A stretch of DNA of 64,000 nucleotides from positions 2,116,310 to 2,180,309 of the forward strand of contig JACEVL010000078.1 in assembly GCA_020284085.1 (NCBI GenBank), written 5' to 3'. Below are positions 48,955 to 58,523 of the stretch, piece after piece. The DNA is from Aporrectodea caliginosa. Taxonomy: Eukaryota > Annelida > Clitellata > Crassiclitellata > Lumbricidae. Each line of letters begins with the position of its first letter. Within the stretch, counting starts at the first letter, position 1. Made by a program: the position numbers and the translations under genes. The notes under the pieces were generated by a model that was not told the DNA's origin, made no database searches, and was given only the letters and a program-made list of their open reading frames with translations.

Positions 48955-51900
48955 ATTGATTGAGCCACAGGCTAAAAAGTCAAATCTTGCGACGACTAGT
49001 TCGATCACTTACAATCATTCAATCGTCGTGAAACTTGGCAGATAGACTCGCCCTCGCACACACTTCATTCTATCAAAATTTCAGCTCCCCCCAAAAAGGC
49101 TAGCTTATAGAATCGGGACTAAACTTTTCGAATCGGGGAATCTCCTTTTCCGATACGCAGCGTTGTGATTGGCCAGCGTTGTGATTGGCCGCAGTCGTAA
49201 AATGAACGCGGACTATATATTTGTAGAGGTAACTGCTTGATAAGACGCATTATAGGATACTAGATGGATATAGTAAAAAACTTTGTTTTTACGGGCTGTA
49301 TTTTATTATCCATCTAGTTTAACTTACGGAAATCTTGTAACTATGTTTGAGCCACAGGCTAAAATGTCAAATCTTTCGACGACTAATTCGATCACTTACA
49401 ATCATTCAATCGTCATGAAACTTGGCAGATAGACTCGCCCTCGGAGACATTTCATTCTATAAAAATTTCAGCTCCCCAAAAAGGCAAGCTTATAGAATCG
49501 GGGACTCAACTTTTCGAATCGGGGAATCCCCTTTTCCCATACGCAGCTTTGCCATTGGCCAGCGTTGCCATTGGCGGCAACAAAAACGGGTGCGCTGCCT
49601 CATTAAACGCACGCTATGTTGTAAAATGAACGCGGACTATATATTTGTAGAGGTAACTGCTTCATAAGACGCATTATAGGATACTAGATGGATATAGTAA
49701 AAAACTTTGTTTTTACGGGCTGTATTTTATTATCCATCTAGTTTAACTTGCGGAAATCTTGCTTGCTTGCTTGCTTGCTTGAATGTTTGAGCCACAGGCT
49801 AAAAAGTCAAATCTTGCGACGACTAATTCGATCACTTACAATCATTCAATCGTCGTGAAACTTGGTAGATAGACTCGACCTCGCAGACACTTCATTCTAT
49901 AAAAATTTCAGCTCCCCCAAATAAGGATAGCTTATAGAATCGGGGACTCAACTTTTCGAATCGGGGAATCCCCTTTTCCGATACGCAGCGTTGCCATTGG
50001 CCAGCGTTGCCATTGGCCGCAACAGAAACGGGTGCGCTGCCTCATTAAACGTGCTATGTCGTAAAATGAACGCGGACTATATATTTGTAGAGGTAACTGC
50101 TTCATAAGACCCATTATAGGATACTAGATGGATATAGTAAAAAACTTTGTTTTTACGGGCTGTATTTTATATATGACTCTACTTGTCTTCATATTAAACA
50201 ACTTAAACCGAGACTTTATCGGTGTGCCAATGTGTAAGTCTTATCAGCGCCTCAGAAGAATTAGACATTTGTCTCAATCGGTTTTTGATTCGTTCGTTTA
50301 TTCTATCGTTCATTTGTTCAGTTGCTCATCTGTTCAGTAGTTCATTCGTTTTTCGTTCGTTTGTTCTGTCGTTAGGTCGGTACGCCTTGGAGGGTCTCTC
50401 TAGAAAAGGGGTTATATTAAAAAATGTATACATGTAAATATGTGATTACAATTATAATTGCAACTACAATTTATATTCCATCCACCCACCCACAAGCCCA
50501 CCCACCCAACCAGCCAGCCATCCATCCCCATCCATCCACCCACCCACAAGCCCACCCACCCAACCAGCCAGCCATCCATCCCCATCCATCCACCCACCCA
50601 CAAGCCCACCCACCCAACCAGCCAGCCATCCATCCCCATCAATCCACCCACCCACAGGCCCACCCACCCAACCAGCCAGCCATCCATCCCCATCAATCCA
50701 CCCACCCACAAGCCCACCCACCCAACCAGCCAGCCATCCATCCCCATCAATCCACCCACCCACAAGCCCACCCACCCAGCCAGCCATCCATCCCCATCAA
50801 TCCACCCACCCACAAGCCCACCCACCCAACCAGCCAGCCATCCATCCCCATCAATCCACCCACCCACAAGCCCACCCACCCAACCAGCCAGCCATCCATC
50901 CCCATCCATCCACCCACCCACAAGCCCACCCACCCAACCAGCCAGCCATCCATCCCCATCAATCCACCCACCCACAAGCCCACCCACCCAACCAGCCAGC
51001 CATCCATCCCCATCAATCCACCCACCCACAAGCCCACCCACCCAACCAGCCAGCCATCCATCCCCATCAATCCACCCACCCACAAGCCCACCCACCCAAC
51101 CAGCCAGCCATCCATCCCCATCCATCCACCCACCCCACAAGCCCACCCACCCAACCAGCCAGCCATCCATCCCCATCCATCCACCCACCCACAAGCCCAC
51201 CCACCCAACCAGCCAGCCATCCATCCCCATCCATCCACCCACCCACAAGCCCACCCACCCAACCAGCCAGCCATCCATCCCCATCCATCCACCCACCCAC
51301 AACCCACCCACCCAACCCAACCAGCCAGCCATCCATCCCCATCCATCCACCCACCCAATCATCCACCCAACCATGCACTCACCCAAACATCCATCCACCC
51401 ACTCACCAGCCTACCCAAACTCAAACATCCATCCATCCATCTATCCATCCATCTATTCATCCATCCACCCAATCATCCATCCACCCTCCAACCCACACAA
51501 CCATCCATACATCCACCCACTCACCCGTATCATATTCCATAAATTTCATTGTTTCTCTCCATTGTTGTCTCACATGTGGCATAGGCGTCGAACCACGTGC
51601 TTGGCTCTGTGCTCTGCTGTCCCGGTTGCTTCAGCGTCTACCGTTTGGAGGCCGTGCGAGATATTCTTCCAACCTACGGATCTCATGTCGAGAAAGCCAG
51701 CGAGTTCCTCACGAAAGACATGGGCGAAGACAGATGGCTCTGCACGCTCATGGTAACAATCAAAGATATCTGCCACCTAATTCAGACCCATGTTTAGAGA
51801 CTTGCATGCTTATTGCAACTGTTTTGACATAACTTTATTTCGCCTTACTTACCTTGTATTCAACCTAACTTATCTCAGCCTATTTAACCACACTTGACCT

Positions 51901-54900
51901 CAACTTACCCTATCTTACCTAACCCTGCAATTTGCCTTTACGCACTAAATCTCATATTACTTTATCAATCTTACCTTATCTGACTTCACCAAACCGAACT
52001 TTTTACTCTTTTGTTTTTGCTCCCTTGCTCTACCAGACCGTTATGGCCTACTATAGGAGTTCGTTATAATTTCTTGACTGAGATAAGTTTCTGTAGTTTT
52101 CCTTCATGGGTCTTTCGTATATCCATTGCTCGTTCGTATTATGGTTCGTATACGGGTCTTGTGCTGATCAGGTACAAAGCGGTTGGCGCCTCGAGTACTG
52201 CGCCGCTGCCAACAACAGCACCTACTGTCCTGAGGAATTCGACGAGTTCTTTAAGCAGAGACGTCGGTGGATTCCTTCGACCCTGGCCAACCAGGTCCTT
52301 CTGCTACAGGAGTGGAAGACAGTGGCCTACTTCAACAAGAACATCTCCTTCATGTTCATGCTCTACCAGGCGCTGCTTCTCTTCTCCACTCTCATCAATC
52401 CAGCCGTCTCAATCCTCGTCATCGTTGGTATGAACCAGCTTTATAAATACGTAGTGGATCCGTTCACGCCCCGGGCGTTAGCGGAACCCCAGTACTACAT
52501 TCACGCCCGTCGCGTTATTGGCTAAAGCCTGTCAGGTGAACTTGTTGTCTTCCCGTGGAATTTTGATATGGCGGACATATTGAGGGTCGGTTAGGGCCAG
52601 GTTAGGATTCGTGGGGTCGTTTAGGGTCAAATTAGGCGTCGTGAGGGTCGTTTAGGGTCAGATTATTCGTCGTGAGGGCCGGTTAGGGTCAGGGTTAGGG
52701 TTAGTGTCGTCTTTAGAAAACACGGTGAACAACCTTCCACCGCAATCGGCAATGTTTATCGGTCGGTTCGTTTCAGGTACACACAATCATGTGACATGCA
52801 ATGACCAATTGCGAGGCGGGCGTGATTCTAGTCCCAGATATAGGCTCACGTCGGGCGTGACTGTATCCACGACCTTATAAATAACCGTCTAAATTAAGCT
52901 ACAGAACTTCGCCACTGCTCGTCAGTGCCATAGTGCCAGTGTCTAGTATACTTCAGTCTCTACTAATCTGATCTAATTTTATAGTAGTCTTAGCCACATG
53001 ATAAATCGTCATTCAAATAAGGCAGTTCAAACCAGTCAGTTTCGTAGGTTGGATGTGATGAGAATTAGGCCAATAAATCCTGCTGAAAAGCCTTCATTAT
53101 CTCCCCGAGGACTCCCCAGCGTTTGAACAACTATGCGACAACGCCGACACTCGCCTCTTTGGGGGCTGTCCTGACGGACCCGAGCCACGTCGTCGTCCTG
53201 CACCAACTACTACCCCAACCAAACACACCCACTAACCCTTCATCCCCGTGCCTATGACCGCATAATCCCCCAGCCGACATCCTGATGCGCAATACAGTAG
53301 TAGTAGTATAGTTTCAGTTTAACGACACTGTGTGATAACAAAGATCATTAGCGTCGCCCTCCCCCTTCATCCAGGCTTGGTACTGGCAATGCGAGAATGC
53401 GAACAGTGGCGGAGTTATGCACAAGAGATTTATTGTTAGGATGTTATATACTTTTCAAACTTATTAGATGTCTGTACACCAAAGGGCGACTAGCAATTGG
53501 TAAATAAAGAATATATATACTTACTTAATTACTTAATCGGTTTCGTAGAATAGGTTTTAAATCAGTGTCGCAATCGGCGCAGAATTCTTGATTTTGAATT
53601 GGGTTTCGAACCACTTCTGAACCGGATTTGAAACCTGATGGAAAATCCGGTCAAGGTCTGAGCAGATCTAATTATATTCTAATACTAGGATCGGATAGGC
53701 CCACACACAGATTTAGCATCTAATTGCAGAGGCTGACGACGTCATATGACGCCAGTTGCAAGTTGTTCAATTCCACTAACAGGTGGTTGAATACTCTGTG
53801 AATGCAGGTGGCCTTCAGTTTTCCTGGTCCGTAAATCCGATTACAGCTACGATCCTCATGATCTTCATCACCATTGGTTACACAGTCGTCTGCCTCTACT
53901 GCTCACAGGACACTCAGCTACTGGTAAGAACGTCAAAGTTGGACTGTTCTTCTTAGAGCTAGATGCATACTTTAATTGCATAGTACGTCAAGCGACCAAA
54001 ATACACAGGAAGACCATGCAGGCTAAATCTCTGCCTTAACATACTAAAAGACATTAAATTAAATCAACTACGACGCTCAAACCAATTATAATATGGTTTA
54101 AAACCAATGCGTAGACATAAAGTATGACGGTAGGACAATTGACAGGATCCTGTACTCTCTGTGTTAAAGTTGCCAAGATGTTAACCTATATATATATCAT
54201 CGATGTTTTATTTTAGGTTGCGAAGGTGTTGACTTGCGTCTTTGCTATGATCATGGCTGCCGTATGCATCGGAACAATTGCACAGGTCGTGCAGGGGGAA
54301 ACACATTCTCCACCAGATTCTGACATAACCACAAGTGGTAAGCGCACAACTGTGGCGGCAGGTTTCGTTAAGCTTTACAGAGGTAACGTTACAAAAAAAC
54401 ACACTTCCAGTTGTCAACGAATTTTGTATAATTAGGGTAAAAAGTGACTTCCAGATTTTTGTGGGAGGCCATAAACCCCTCCCCTCCCCACACTGGACAA
54501 TTCGGTAGCACGATGTGTCTGAAATCAAACGACTGCGAATTTGCATCTGGACAATGTTCTGGCACACATAAGTCGCGCCTCAGATACACTTTAACTGACA
54601 TTGCGCGGATAATAAATGCCACAAAAAATAAAAGGAAAAGAAATGATAAAGATGTTTTTATAGCCTACTTGTCCTACTACAGTAACTGTTGTGTGATGAT
54701 TGTACCTGTGTATGTTTCTGTCAGCTCCGGGCCCTACGCCTCCTCCCCATCGGAACGCAACAACCACTAAACCCCGTGCAATGTATGGAGTGGAATTGTT
54801 TGAGGGGCTGCTGCAGGCCCCGAAGAATCCGCCGAACAAACCGTGCACCATCCGTCTGCCCCTCTCGGTCACTACCCTCTACCTGGCCGGACTCATCGGG

Positions 54901-55539
54901 ATATTCTTCGTCACTGCCTTCATGCACCTCCCAGAGGCTTATTGTCTGGTGCACGGAGCCTGGTATCTGTTCTGTCTGCCGGCGGGAAACCTCTTTCTGA
55001 TGATCTACAGCATCTGCAACATCACCGACAGATCCTGGGGTAGGTATCTTCATACAATGGTCCGGGGTTCGAGTTAAATTCCTTTCGAAATCCTATATAA
55101 CCTCGAGATTTCTACAGCGTGCAAAGAAAGCTAAGTCGCGGGAACCATCTTATTCACAGGAACTCAGTAAAAACAAAATCGATAGGCAGGTAGGCCCTAA
55201 GGTCAGATTCGGGTTCTTGCACCCTTGCAAGACTGTTGTCTTGCAAGGGTGAGAATTCGCACTATAGTTCTCTTCCACTTTCATTTATTCTGCTGATCGG
55301 CTTTGTCTACTTCCTGTTACCTTCTGATTGCTTCTGCTCATTTCGCCTGTAAATAAGTAAGCAGCTTCGTCGTCATCATCTTCACTATCATCAGAATCAT
55401 TTTTGTTGTGGTTCCCTTGCATTTTTTGGTTAATTTCGTTTTTCCAGGAACCAGAGAAGAGAAGAAAGTCACTGGGTTTACCTCCTCAGATTCTCTGATG
55501 ACCAATCTAATAAAAATCTTCAAGAAAATCTTCTTGTAG
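34984..55539 (+). CDS. CHS: chitin synthase gene, 13-exon model (exon 1 split by transposon)
   Basis: It would transfer GlcNAc from UDP-GlcNAc to growing chitin at the plasma membrane (family 2 glycosyltransferase). Exons: 34984-35507+36915-37047, 37564-38499, 39235-39384, 40954-41122, 43148-43275, 44070-44148, 45188-45384, 51585-51752, 52172-52427, 53808-53923, 54217-54337, 54725-55039, 55448-55539. All junctions are GT/AG and phases match throughout. With exon 1 of copy A the product is 1129 residues. Motifs: DAD 720-722, EDRW 822-825, QRRRW 859-863, SWGTRE 1098-1103. The N-terminal half is rich in membrane segments, and further ones follow QRRRW. No myosin domain is seen. The tail after SWGTRE is only 26 residues, shorter than in insect enzymes. 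As drawn, this copy cannot make the protein because exon 1 holds a 1404-bp insertion. Confidence 0.9.
35508..36911. mobile_element. 1404-bp inverted-repeat transposon of repeated 181-bp units, in exon 1
   Basis: The ends are CACTGGACAACAAATTTTAA and its complement ending TTGTTGTCCAGTG. TTA is duplicated at 35505-35507 and 36912-36914; copy A has a single TTA near 21210. The element is a palindrome about 35938: two ~181-bp units on the left and five in inverted orientation on the right. Right-arm units alternate between two variants. No protein is encoded. CACTG ends with a 3-bp duplication suggest a CACTA/Chapaev-like (CMC) derivative; this is inference. Confidence 0.92.
37048..37563 (+). other. 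intron 1 with GAT microsatellite (copy B)
   Basis: Donor GTCAGT and acceptor TTTTCAG. GAT repeats occupy about 37113-37455, with unit number differences from copy A. Confidence 0.85.
37564..38499 (+). CDS. CHS: chitin synthase exon 2 (complete)
   Basis: 936 bp, phase 0 at both ends, 312 codons from [11 protein letters not shown] to IVMQKTSH, then donor GTTAGT. It encodes most of the N-terminal membrane cluster, including [49 protein letters not shown] and [16 protein letters not shown]. Identity with copy A ends at about 38224 inside this exon. Confidence 0.9.
38511..38757 (-). mobile_element. tRNA-derived SINE in intron 2
   Basis: On the minus strand the head has a GGTGGTGTAGGGGT A-box-like start and GGGTTCGAAT B-box. 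The 3' end is GTCGGGAGCGCCTCTGAGTA, a spacer, GGGGCGCTATATAAAT and an ATGAA-like tail. The tail module is the same as in the LINE at 27979-28439. It begins 11 bases after the exon 2 donor. Confidence 0.75.
38760..39234. other. rest of intron 2
   Basis: AT-rich with repeated TAGTCTA phrases and a GT-rich patch before the acceptor ACTACAG. No other element is recognised except a short GGCGCT-tail-like patch near 38995-39040. Confidence 0.5.
39235..39384 (+). CDS. CHS: chitin synthase exon 3
   Basis: 150 bp, 50 codons, [20 protein letters not shown] through [10 protein letters not shown]. The CTTMYRE block corresponds to the conserved start of the cytoplasmic catalytic region. Its donor is a weak GTACTC, and the last bases of the exon are repeated many times in the array that follows. 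Confidence 0.88.
39370..39835 (+). repeat. minisatellite derived from exon 3 end and donor site
   Basis: About a dozen units carry the exon's last bases (ACCATGTATCGAGAG or CTGTATCGAGAG) followed by GTATATTACCTCC or GTGTATTACC. Units are about 30-36 bp with variants. Most units recreate an exon-end/GT junction, so the real donor is followed by a ladder of look-alike donors. The exon reading frame stays open through most of the array (to about 39771). Confidence 0.85.
40300..40690 (-). mobile_element. 5'-truncated LINE fragment in intron 3
   Basis: Minus-strand frame 40371-40655 encodes [32 protein letters not shown] and [10 protein letters not shown], a LINE C-terminus. The tail ATTC/GAAT repeat lies at 40300-40343, preceded on the minus strand by a degenerate TATATAAAT module. 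Confidence 0.8.
40753..40940 (-). mobile_element. tRNA-derived SINE next to exon 4
   Basis: On the minus strand CATTGGTAAGAGCATGG resembles an A box and GCGGTTCGCTTCCCG a B box. The body matches a second copy at 41571-41743. Its 5' end lies 13 bases before exon 4, so it supplies the region where the branch point and pyrimidine tract would be. Confidence 0.65.
40954..41122 (+). CDS. CHS: chitin synthase exon 4
   Basis: 169 bp from acceptor [26 protein letters not shown] through [10 protein letters not shown] to CIVKSTQ plus one base. Donor GTAGGA, phase 1. The EMEQLL and HIFFDN blocks are standard in animal chitin synthases. Confidence 0.9.
41571..41743 (-). mobile_element. tRNA-derived SINE in intron 4
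   Basis: The minus strand has TTGGTTAGAGCGC (A-box-like) and AGTTCGACTCCCG (B-box-like), with the same ending (CACCCGAT) as the copy at 40753-40940. The two share order and strand and sit on either side of exon 4. Confidence 0.65.
41744..43147. other. rest of intron 4
   Basis: Mostly unrecognised. A weak LINE C-terminal relic may lie at 42740-42870 on the plus strand (KLPSELRQ- and [13 protein letters not shown] words in broken frames). TAGGCCTA occurs at about 42115, 42154 and 42583. The acceptor is GCATTTCAG. Confidence 0.45.
43148..43275 (+). CDS. CHS: chitin synthase exon 5
   Basis: 128 bp starting in phase 1: [20 protein letters not shown], then [12 protein letters not shown] and VIHLKDNLK. 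PYGxRLxW and HLKD are conserved blocks of the catalytic domain. Donor GTTATT is unusual but gives the exact join to VKNKKRW. Confidence 0.88.
43276..44069. other. intron 5
   Basis: It contains repeated CTAGACCAGACT phrases and a fragment of the GGGCGTAGC-type dispersed repeat near 43924-44020. No other gene is seen. Confidence 0.5.
44070..44148 (+). CDS. CHS: chitin synthase exon 6
   Basis: 79 bp: [20 protein letters not shown] then LREKET plus one base. KRWSQVMYM is a strongly conserved block just before the DxD motif. Acceptor TGCGCAG, donor GTAGGA, phase 1. Confidence 0.92.
44210..45026. repeat. ATGT tetranucleotide array in intron 6
   Basis: About 800 bp of ATGT/GTAT units with sparse GCAT interruptions starts about 60 bases after the exon 6 donor and fills most of the 1039-bp intron. 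Very long open frames on both strands are artefacts. The unit is the complement of the CATA arrays at 8100 and 27131. Confidence 0.97.
45188..45384 (+). CDS. CHS: chitin synthase exon 7 (DAD motif)
   Basis: 197 bp from acceptor ATACACAG in phase 1: [40 protein letters not shown] and [22 protein letters not shown] is the nucleotide-sugar/metal-binding motif, and the following GSGPxxWFQxFxYxxGHWxQK is diagnostic of chitin synthase. Donor GTAACA, phase 0. Confidence 0.95.
45635..46060 (-). mobile_element. LINE C-terminal fragment in intron 7
   Basis: Minus-strand frame 45670-46041 encodes [20 protein letters not shown] and [25 protein letters not shown]-like tail lies at 45640-45650. It is degenerate. 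Confidence 0.75.
46061..46650. other. unrecognised part of intron 7
   Basis: AT-rich; no gene or transposon end is recognised. Confidence 0.5.
46651..46786. repeat. CA dinucleotide microsatellite
   Basis: A long CA run interrupted by CCCA units in the first half. Confidence 0.97.
46787..47380. other. unrecognised part of intron 7
   Basis: No feature is supported. A 64-codon frame at 46942-47136 has no recognisable content. Confidence 0.5.
47385..47625. repeat. mixed ACT/ACC/CTG trinucleotide repeat
   Basis: Imperfect ACT and ACC triplets, then a run of CTG (about 47558-47598). The Thr- and Leu-rich frames are artefacts. Confidence 0.9.
47830..47870 (+). mobile_element. LINE/SINE 3' tail remnant
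   Basis: TTTCCTTGAAGGGGCGGTATATAAATT is the shared tail module of the LINE at 27979-28439, here without any body. Confidence 0.6.
48110..48415. repeat. tandem duplication, about 140-bp unit
   Basis: Two head-to-tail copies containing TAAAACGCCTACGACCCTCT and GCCAATTGAAACGAATTCTT, with small indels. Non-coding, in intron 7. Confidence 0.85.
48461..50170. repeat. four-unit tandem array, 411-439-bp units
   Basis: Units start at 48461, 48897, 49308 and 49732 with ATCCATCTA(C/G)TTTAACTT. Each ends with ...CTAGATGGATATAGT and TTACGGGCTGTATTTT. The ATCCATCTA and TAGATGGAT words form subterminal inverted repeats. A GCTTGCTT microrepeat near the start varies between units. One unit (49135-49200) lost the GCTGCCTCATTAAACG part. 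Helitron-like (Helentron-type) tandem copies are one explanation; a local satellite is another. Confidence 0.85.
50480..51360. repeat. 54-bp minisatellite in intron 7
   Basis: About 16 copies of a C-rich 54-bp unit (CCACCCACCCACAAGCCCAC onward), followed by degenerate CCATCCAT repeats to about 51530. Units differ mainly at CCATC/CAATC. As 54 is a multiple of three and no stop occurs, several frames stay open on both strands for over 300 codons. These are not genes. Confidence 0.95.
51585..51752 (+). CDS. CHS: chitin synthase exon 8 (EDRW motif)
   Basis: 168 bp, 56 codons: [20 protein letters not shown] to [13 protein letters not shown]. CCPGCFSxYR and EDRWLCTL are hallmark blocks; the Asp of EDRW is the proposed catalytic base in this family. 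Acceptor GGCATAG, donor GTAACA, both phase 0. Confidence 0.95.
52172..52427 (+). CDS. CHS: chitin synthase exon 9 (QRRRW motif)
   Basis: 256 bp: [40 protein letters not shown], then a hydrophobic stretch [25 protein letters not shown] binds the acceptor/product chain in processive family 2 glycosyltransferases. Acceptor GATCAG, donor GTATGA, phase 1. Confidence 0.95.
52575..52712. repeat. degenerate TTAGGGTCA repeat in intron 9
   Basis: Irregular repeats of GTTAGGGTCAG and GTCGTTTAGGGTCA, ending in two TTAGGG-like words. The telomere resemblance is slight. Confidence 0.6.
52713..53807. other. rest of intron 9
   Basis: No element is recognised. The acceptor used is GTGAATGCAG before GTGGCCTTC. 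Confidence 0.5.
53808..53923 (+). CDS. CHS: chitin synthase exon 10
   Basis: 116 bp in phase 1: [20 protein letters not shown] then [19 protein letters not shown]. This is one post-catalytic membrane segment followed by the conserved SxxTQLLV-like block. Donor GTAAGA, phase 0. Confidence 0.9.
54217..54337 (+). CDS. CHS: chitin synthase exon 11
   Basis: 121 bp: [20 protein letters not shown] then [20 protein letters not shown] plus one base. It encodes another membrane segment and the start of an extracellular loop. Acceptor ATTTTAG, donor GTAAGC, phase 1. Confidence 0.9.
54725..55039 (+). CDS. CHS: chitin synthase exon 12
   Basis: 315 bp: a proline/threonine-rich loop ([20 protein letters not shown]) with a potential N-glycosylation NAT, then [20 protein letters not shown]. 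The block [20 protein letters not shown] and [17 protein letters not shown] follow. This corresponds to the last membrane helices of the central cluster. Acceptor CTGTCAG, donor GTAGGT, phase 1. Confidence 0.92.
55448..55539 (+). CDS. CHS: chitin synthase exon 13 and stop
   Basis: 92 bp in phase 1 completing SWGTRE, a near-invariant motif. The tail [12 protein letters not shown] to IFKKIFL and TAG follow. The tail after SWGTRE is only 26 residues, without the coiled coil and two extra membrane helices seen in many animal enzymes. More exons could exist if an internal donor were used, but none is evident downstream. Confidence 0.85.
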
Positions 55540-55734
55540 GTTGATTTTGAACATTGGTATTTTTTTATTTAAGCTTATATGCCAATATTTATACTCTTAT
55601 AACTTATTTATTAGTTAATATTTATTTTGTTACAAGTGAATTCTATTGTTGAGAATAAGTCTTAGTGTGAGAAATGATTAATACTGCAGAATTAAAAGCG
55701 AAATATATTGCTACGAACGAATTTTATTATTACA

Positions 55735-55740
55735 AATAAA
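55735..55740 (+). terminator. candidate polyadenylation signal
   Basis: AATAAA lies 196 bases after the chitin synthase stop codon, in a low-complexity AT-rich stretch. It is the first canonical hexamer seen after the stop. Confidence 0.5.
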
Positions 55741-58309
55741 TGAATGAGCGAATGGGTTAACAACGAATGCCATATTTTACTGTTATGAATGAACCAAAGA
55801 AACAATGAACGAACGATTGCTCCCATGAACGAACGATGAGTCAATGAACGAACCGATAATGAAACACTCTATGTGGTGTCTCATACTCGTGTGTCAGACT
55901 CTCGTATCAGACTCACGTTCACGTATGATGTACTGGTAGGCTATTTCGGAATTCGTTCCTCGAAGATAACGAAACAGCTGTTGTGTCGGAGGCATGTGCT
56001 CGACGATGATGAAGGTGAACACTAATGTAGTCAGCGTGGCGAATGTAGGTCACGTACATCGTAGGAGAGAGGGACGTGTGGGAGTGGTACGCAGTTAGAG
56101 CTTATCAGTCTCATCTCATCTAAGAGTTCTCTGAACACTCGGGTCGACGTAGCGCAGTGAATCAACTTTCATCTCAACTTTGCTATCTCTCAGAATTCCT
56201 ATCGCTTGGTTATAAGCGTCTCTGAAAACTTGAAATACTTCAGATAGCATCTTAAAACATTTATAATCACCCAAACAACTCCAATTGTATCATGACAAAG
56301 ATAATGCACCAATCAAATATATGCGTGCACAATCATAAACACCATGCACATCAGTATAAAACCTGTTACAATCAAATAAAACGTGTTTATGTTAAATACG
56401 AAGAACCTGTTCTTTAAATTTAATGATTAAGCCAAGTTAAGATATAAACTCGCTCAATCTATCTTAACTCACTGTCGTTGTAAACTTGTAATTTGTGTCA
56501 CACTTTAAATACATAGCTGAGAAACACAAAATCAGCCATACGAAAAAAACACTAAACATTCAATTATCAGTGCAACTCTGTGCATATAAAACCAAAATCT
56601 TCTGCACTTGAAAAATACGACTTTGTAAACTTGAGGGGATTGAAAACAAGGTGGAAAATAAGGTCACAAAAACTTCGGAACACTCGTGAATCTGTTGTGC
56701 GTTCCACTGTTCACGTTAATTATCACGACTAAGAGTAAGTCTCAAGTCATGAATTGTAGTGAAACAACATGTGATAATACTTTAAGCTAAAACTCATTAA
56801 TCACACTCATTGACTCAATAGAATTATAAATCCTATAAACTTTCTACGGTATCCTATAGTAAATGATGAGTACAGATAAGTAACAAATCTGGTATGGAGG
56901 ATTGTCACTCTGTAAAACTGTGCATCTTATTATTAAATATAATTATAAGTTTTAAAATTAGGCAATAAGTTTGCGAATTGAGTTCCTATATCTCAAATCC
57001 AATCAACAGTAGCCCATACAAGCCAGTGTACACGCTTTACCTAAGTGCAAGTATATAAATATCTCTAGTGCGTTTGTATCTAAAGCCAAGATATGCTTTC
57101 AACCGCTGAATAGTTTGCTAAGTTAAACTCATTACTGCTTCGTATCCTTAAAATAGTGCTTAAGTAAAAGATGCACCTGTGGAAAACTAATAGCTTCGTG
57201 AGACCACCTGAAATAATGATAGGTGTTCTTCTAAGTGCAAATAAATGATGGATGCTTGACATGCAGACCAAAAGTAGACCTCGGTCTGGAATTTTGTCTA
57301 GACGAGCGACTGGTCATGGGTGGTAGTTGGTACAAAGATTTACAGTGAGCAGCTGTAGTGAAACTTAAACAAGACTACTCATCAGCAAAACTCATTATTC
57401 TCCTGTCTGAACTAAAGAGAACCTAATTCTAGATGATGTACTGATGTCAGCTGTGGAATCTCTCCGACTCCAGGGCAAGATGAAACGTTCGTTGCTAAAT
57501 TCAGTAAAGCAATAGAAAATCCAAGAATACTAAGACATGCAGGTTACTAGGTCTGCTTAAATTACGGACATGTAAGGGGAAACATCTGTTAGAACATGTC
57601 CCTAGAAATAGAATTTTGTACTAAATTGCTTAAACCACCAGCAAATAGATATATGCATGTTTGTCTGTTTGGATGCCTGCCGAACAGTATGTCTGTATGT
57701 CTGTTGAAGCCATTACTAAAATAATTTATATAGCGCTCTCTTCTTCGAGACACTGTAACAATTGAGTAATATAGACATGATCTGATCTGCCGGTATGCAA
57801 TGTATAGGGGGAAATCACTTCTTTCTAGATGTCTCTATGAACCTTCCAAACTAATATTTAAAATGAATCATATAGAGTTCTATCTGTAGATGTCAGATCA
57901 CCTATTATAATTCGAATGAGTCATTCGCATGACGTTGATTCTGCGAAGTTATTTCAATCCGAATAAAGCACATCATCTTGATCAGTTCAAGTAATTTAAA
58001 AGTGTTAATATAGCTCTGGCCGAGAATATATATATATATAGTATTGTCGCCACTGCCATGCAATTGTGCATAAAAATAAGCAATGAAGCTTAATTAAATT
58101 AAACCTGCTATAAAACATCTCTTCAGTAATACATGAATTAATCTATAGCAGTAGCTCATGCTGTACGAGTAAAATCTCGTGTATAAATGTTACACATATG
58201 TCTGCATAATATTTACTGTAGATTGGTATAGTTGTATAAAATTATGTATGACGATGCATGATCAAACGTAGTCATGTTTTCTGCTCAGCGTTAAGATAAA
58301 TAAGATAGA
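55741..58309. other. intergenic, no gene recognised
   Basis: AT-rich sequence without exons or clear element ends. A short minus-strand LINE/SINE tail (TATATAGCGC) lies at 57724-57740. Confidence 0.5.

Positions 58310-58523
<214 letters not shown>

Noticed and set aside
48461..50170. Regular repeats that could suggest a CRISPR-like array
   Set aside because: Units are over 400 bp, tandem without unique spacers, and the genome is clearly eukaryotic.
50412..51756. Open frames of 328-432 codons, Pro/His/Thr- or Gly/Trp-rich
   Set aside because: They come from a 54-bp minisatellite inside a chitin synthase intron; no start context, splice consistency or family supports them.
52575..52712. Possible interstitial telomere repeat
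   Set aside because: Only one or two TTAGGG words occur; the rest is a degenerate GTTAGGGTCAG repeat.
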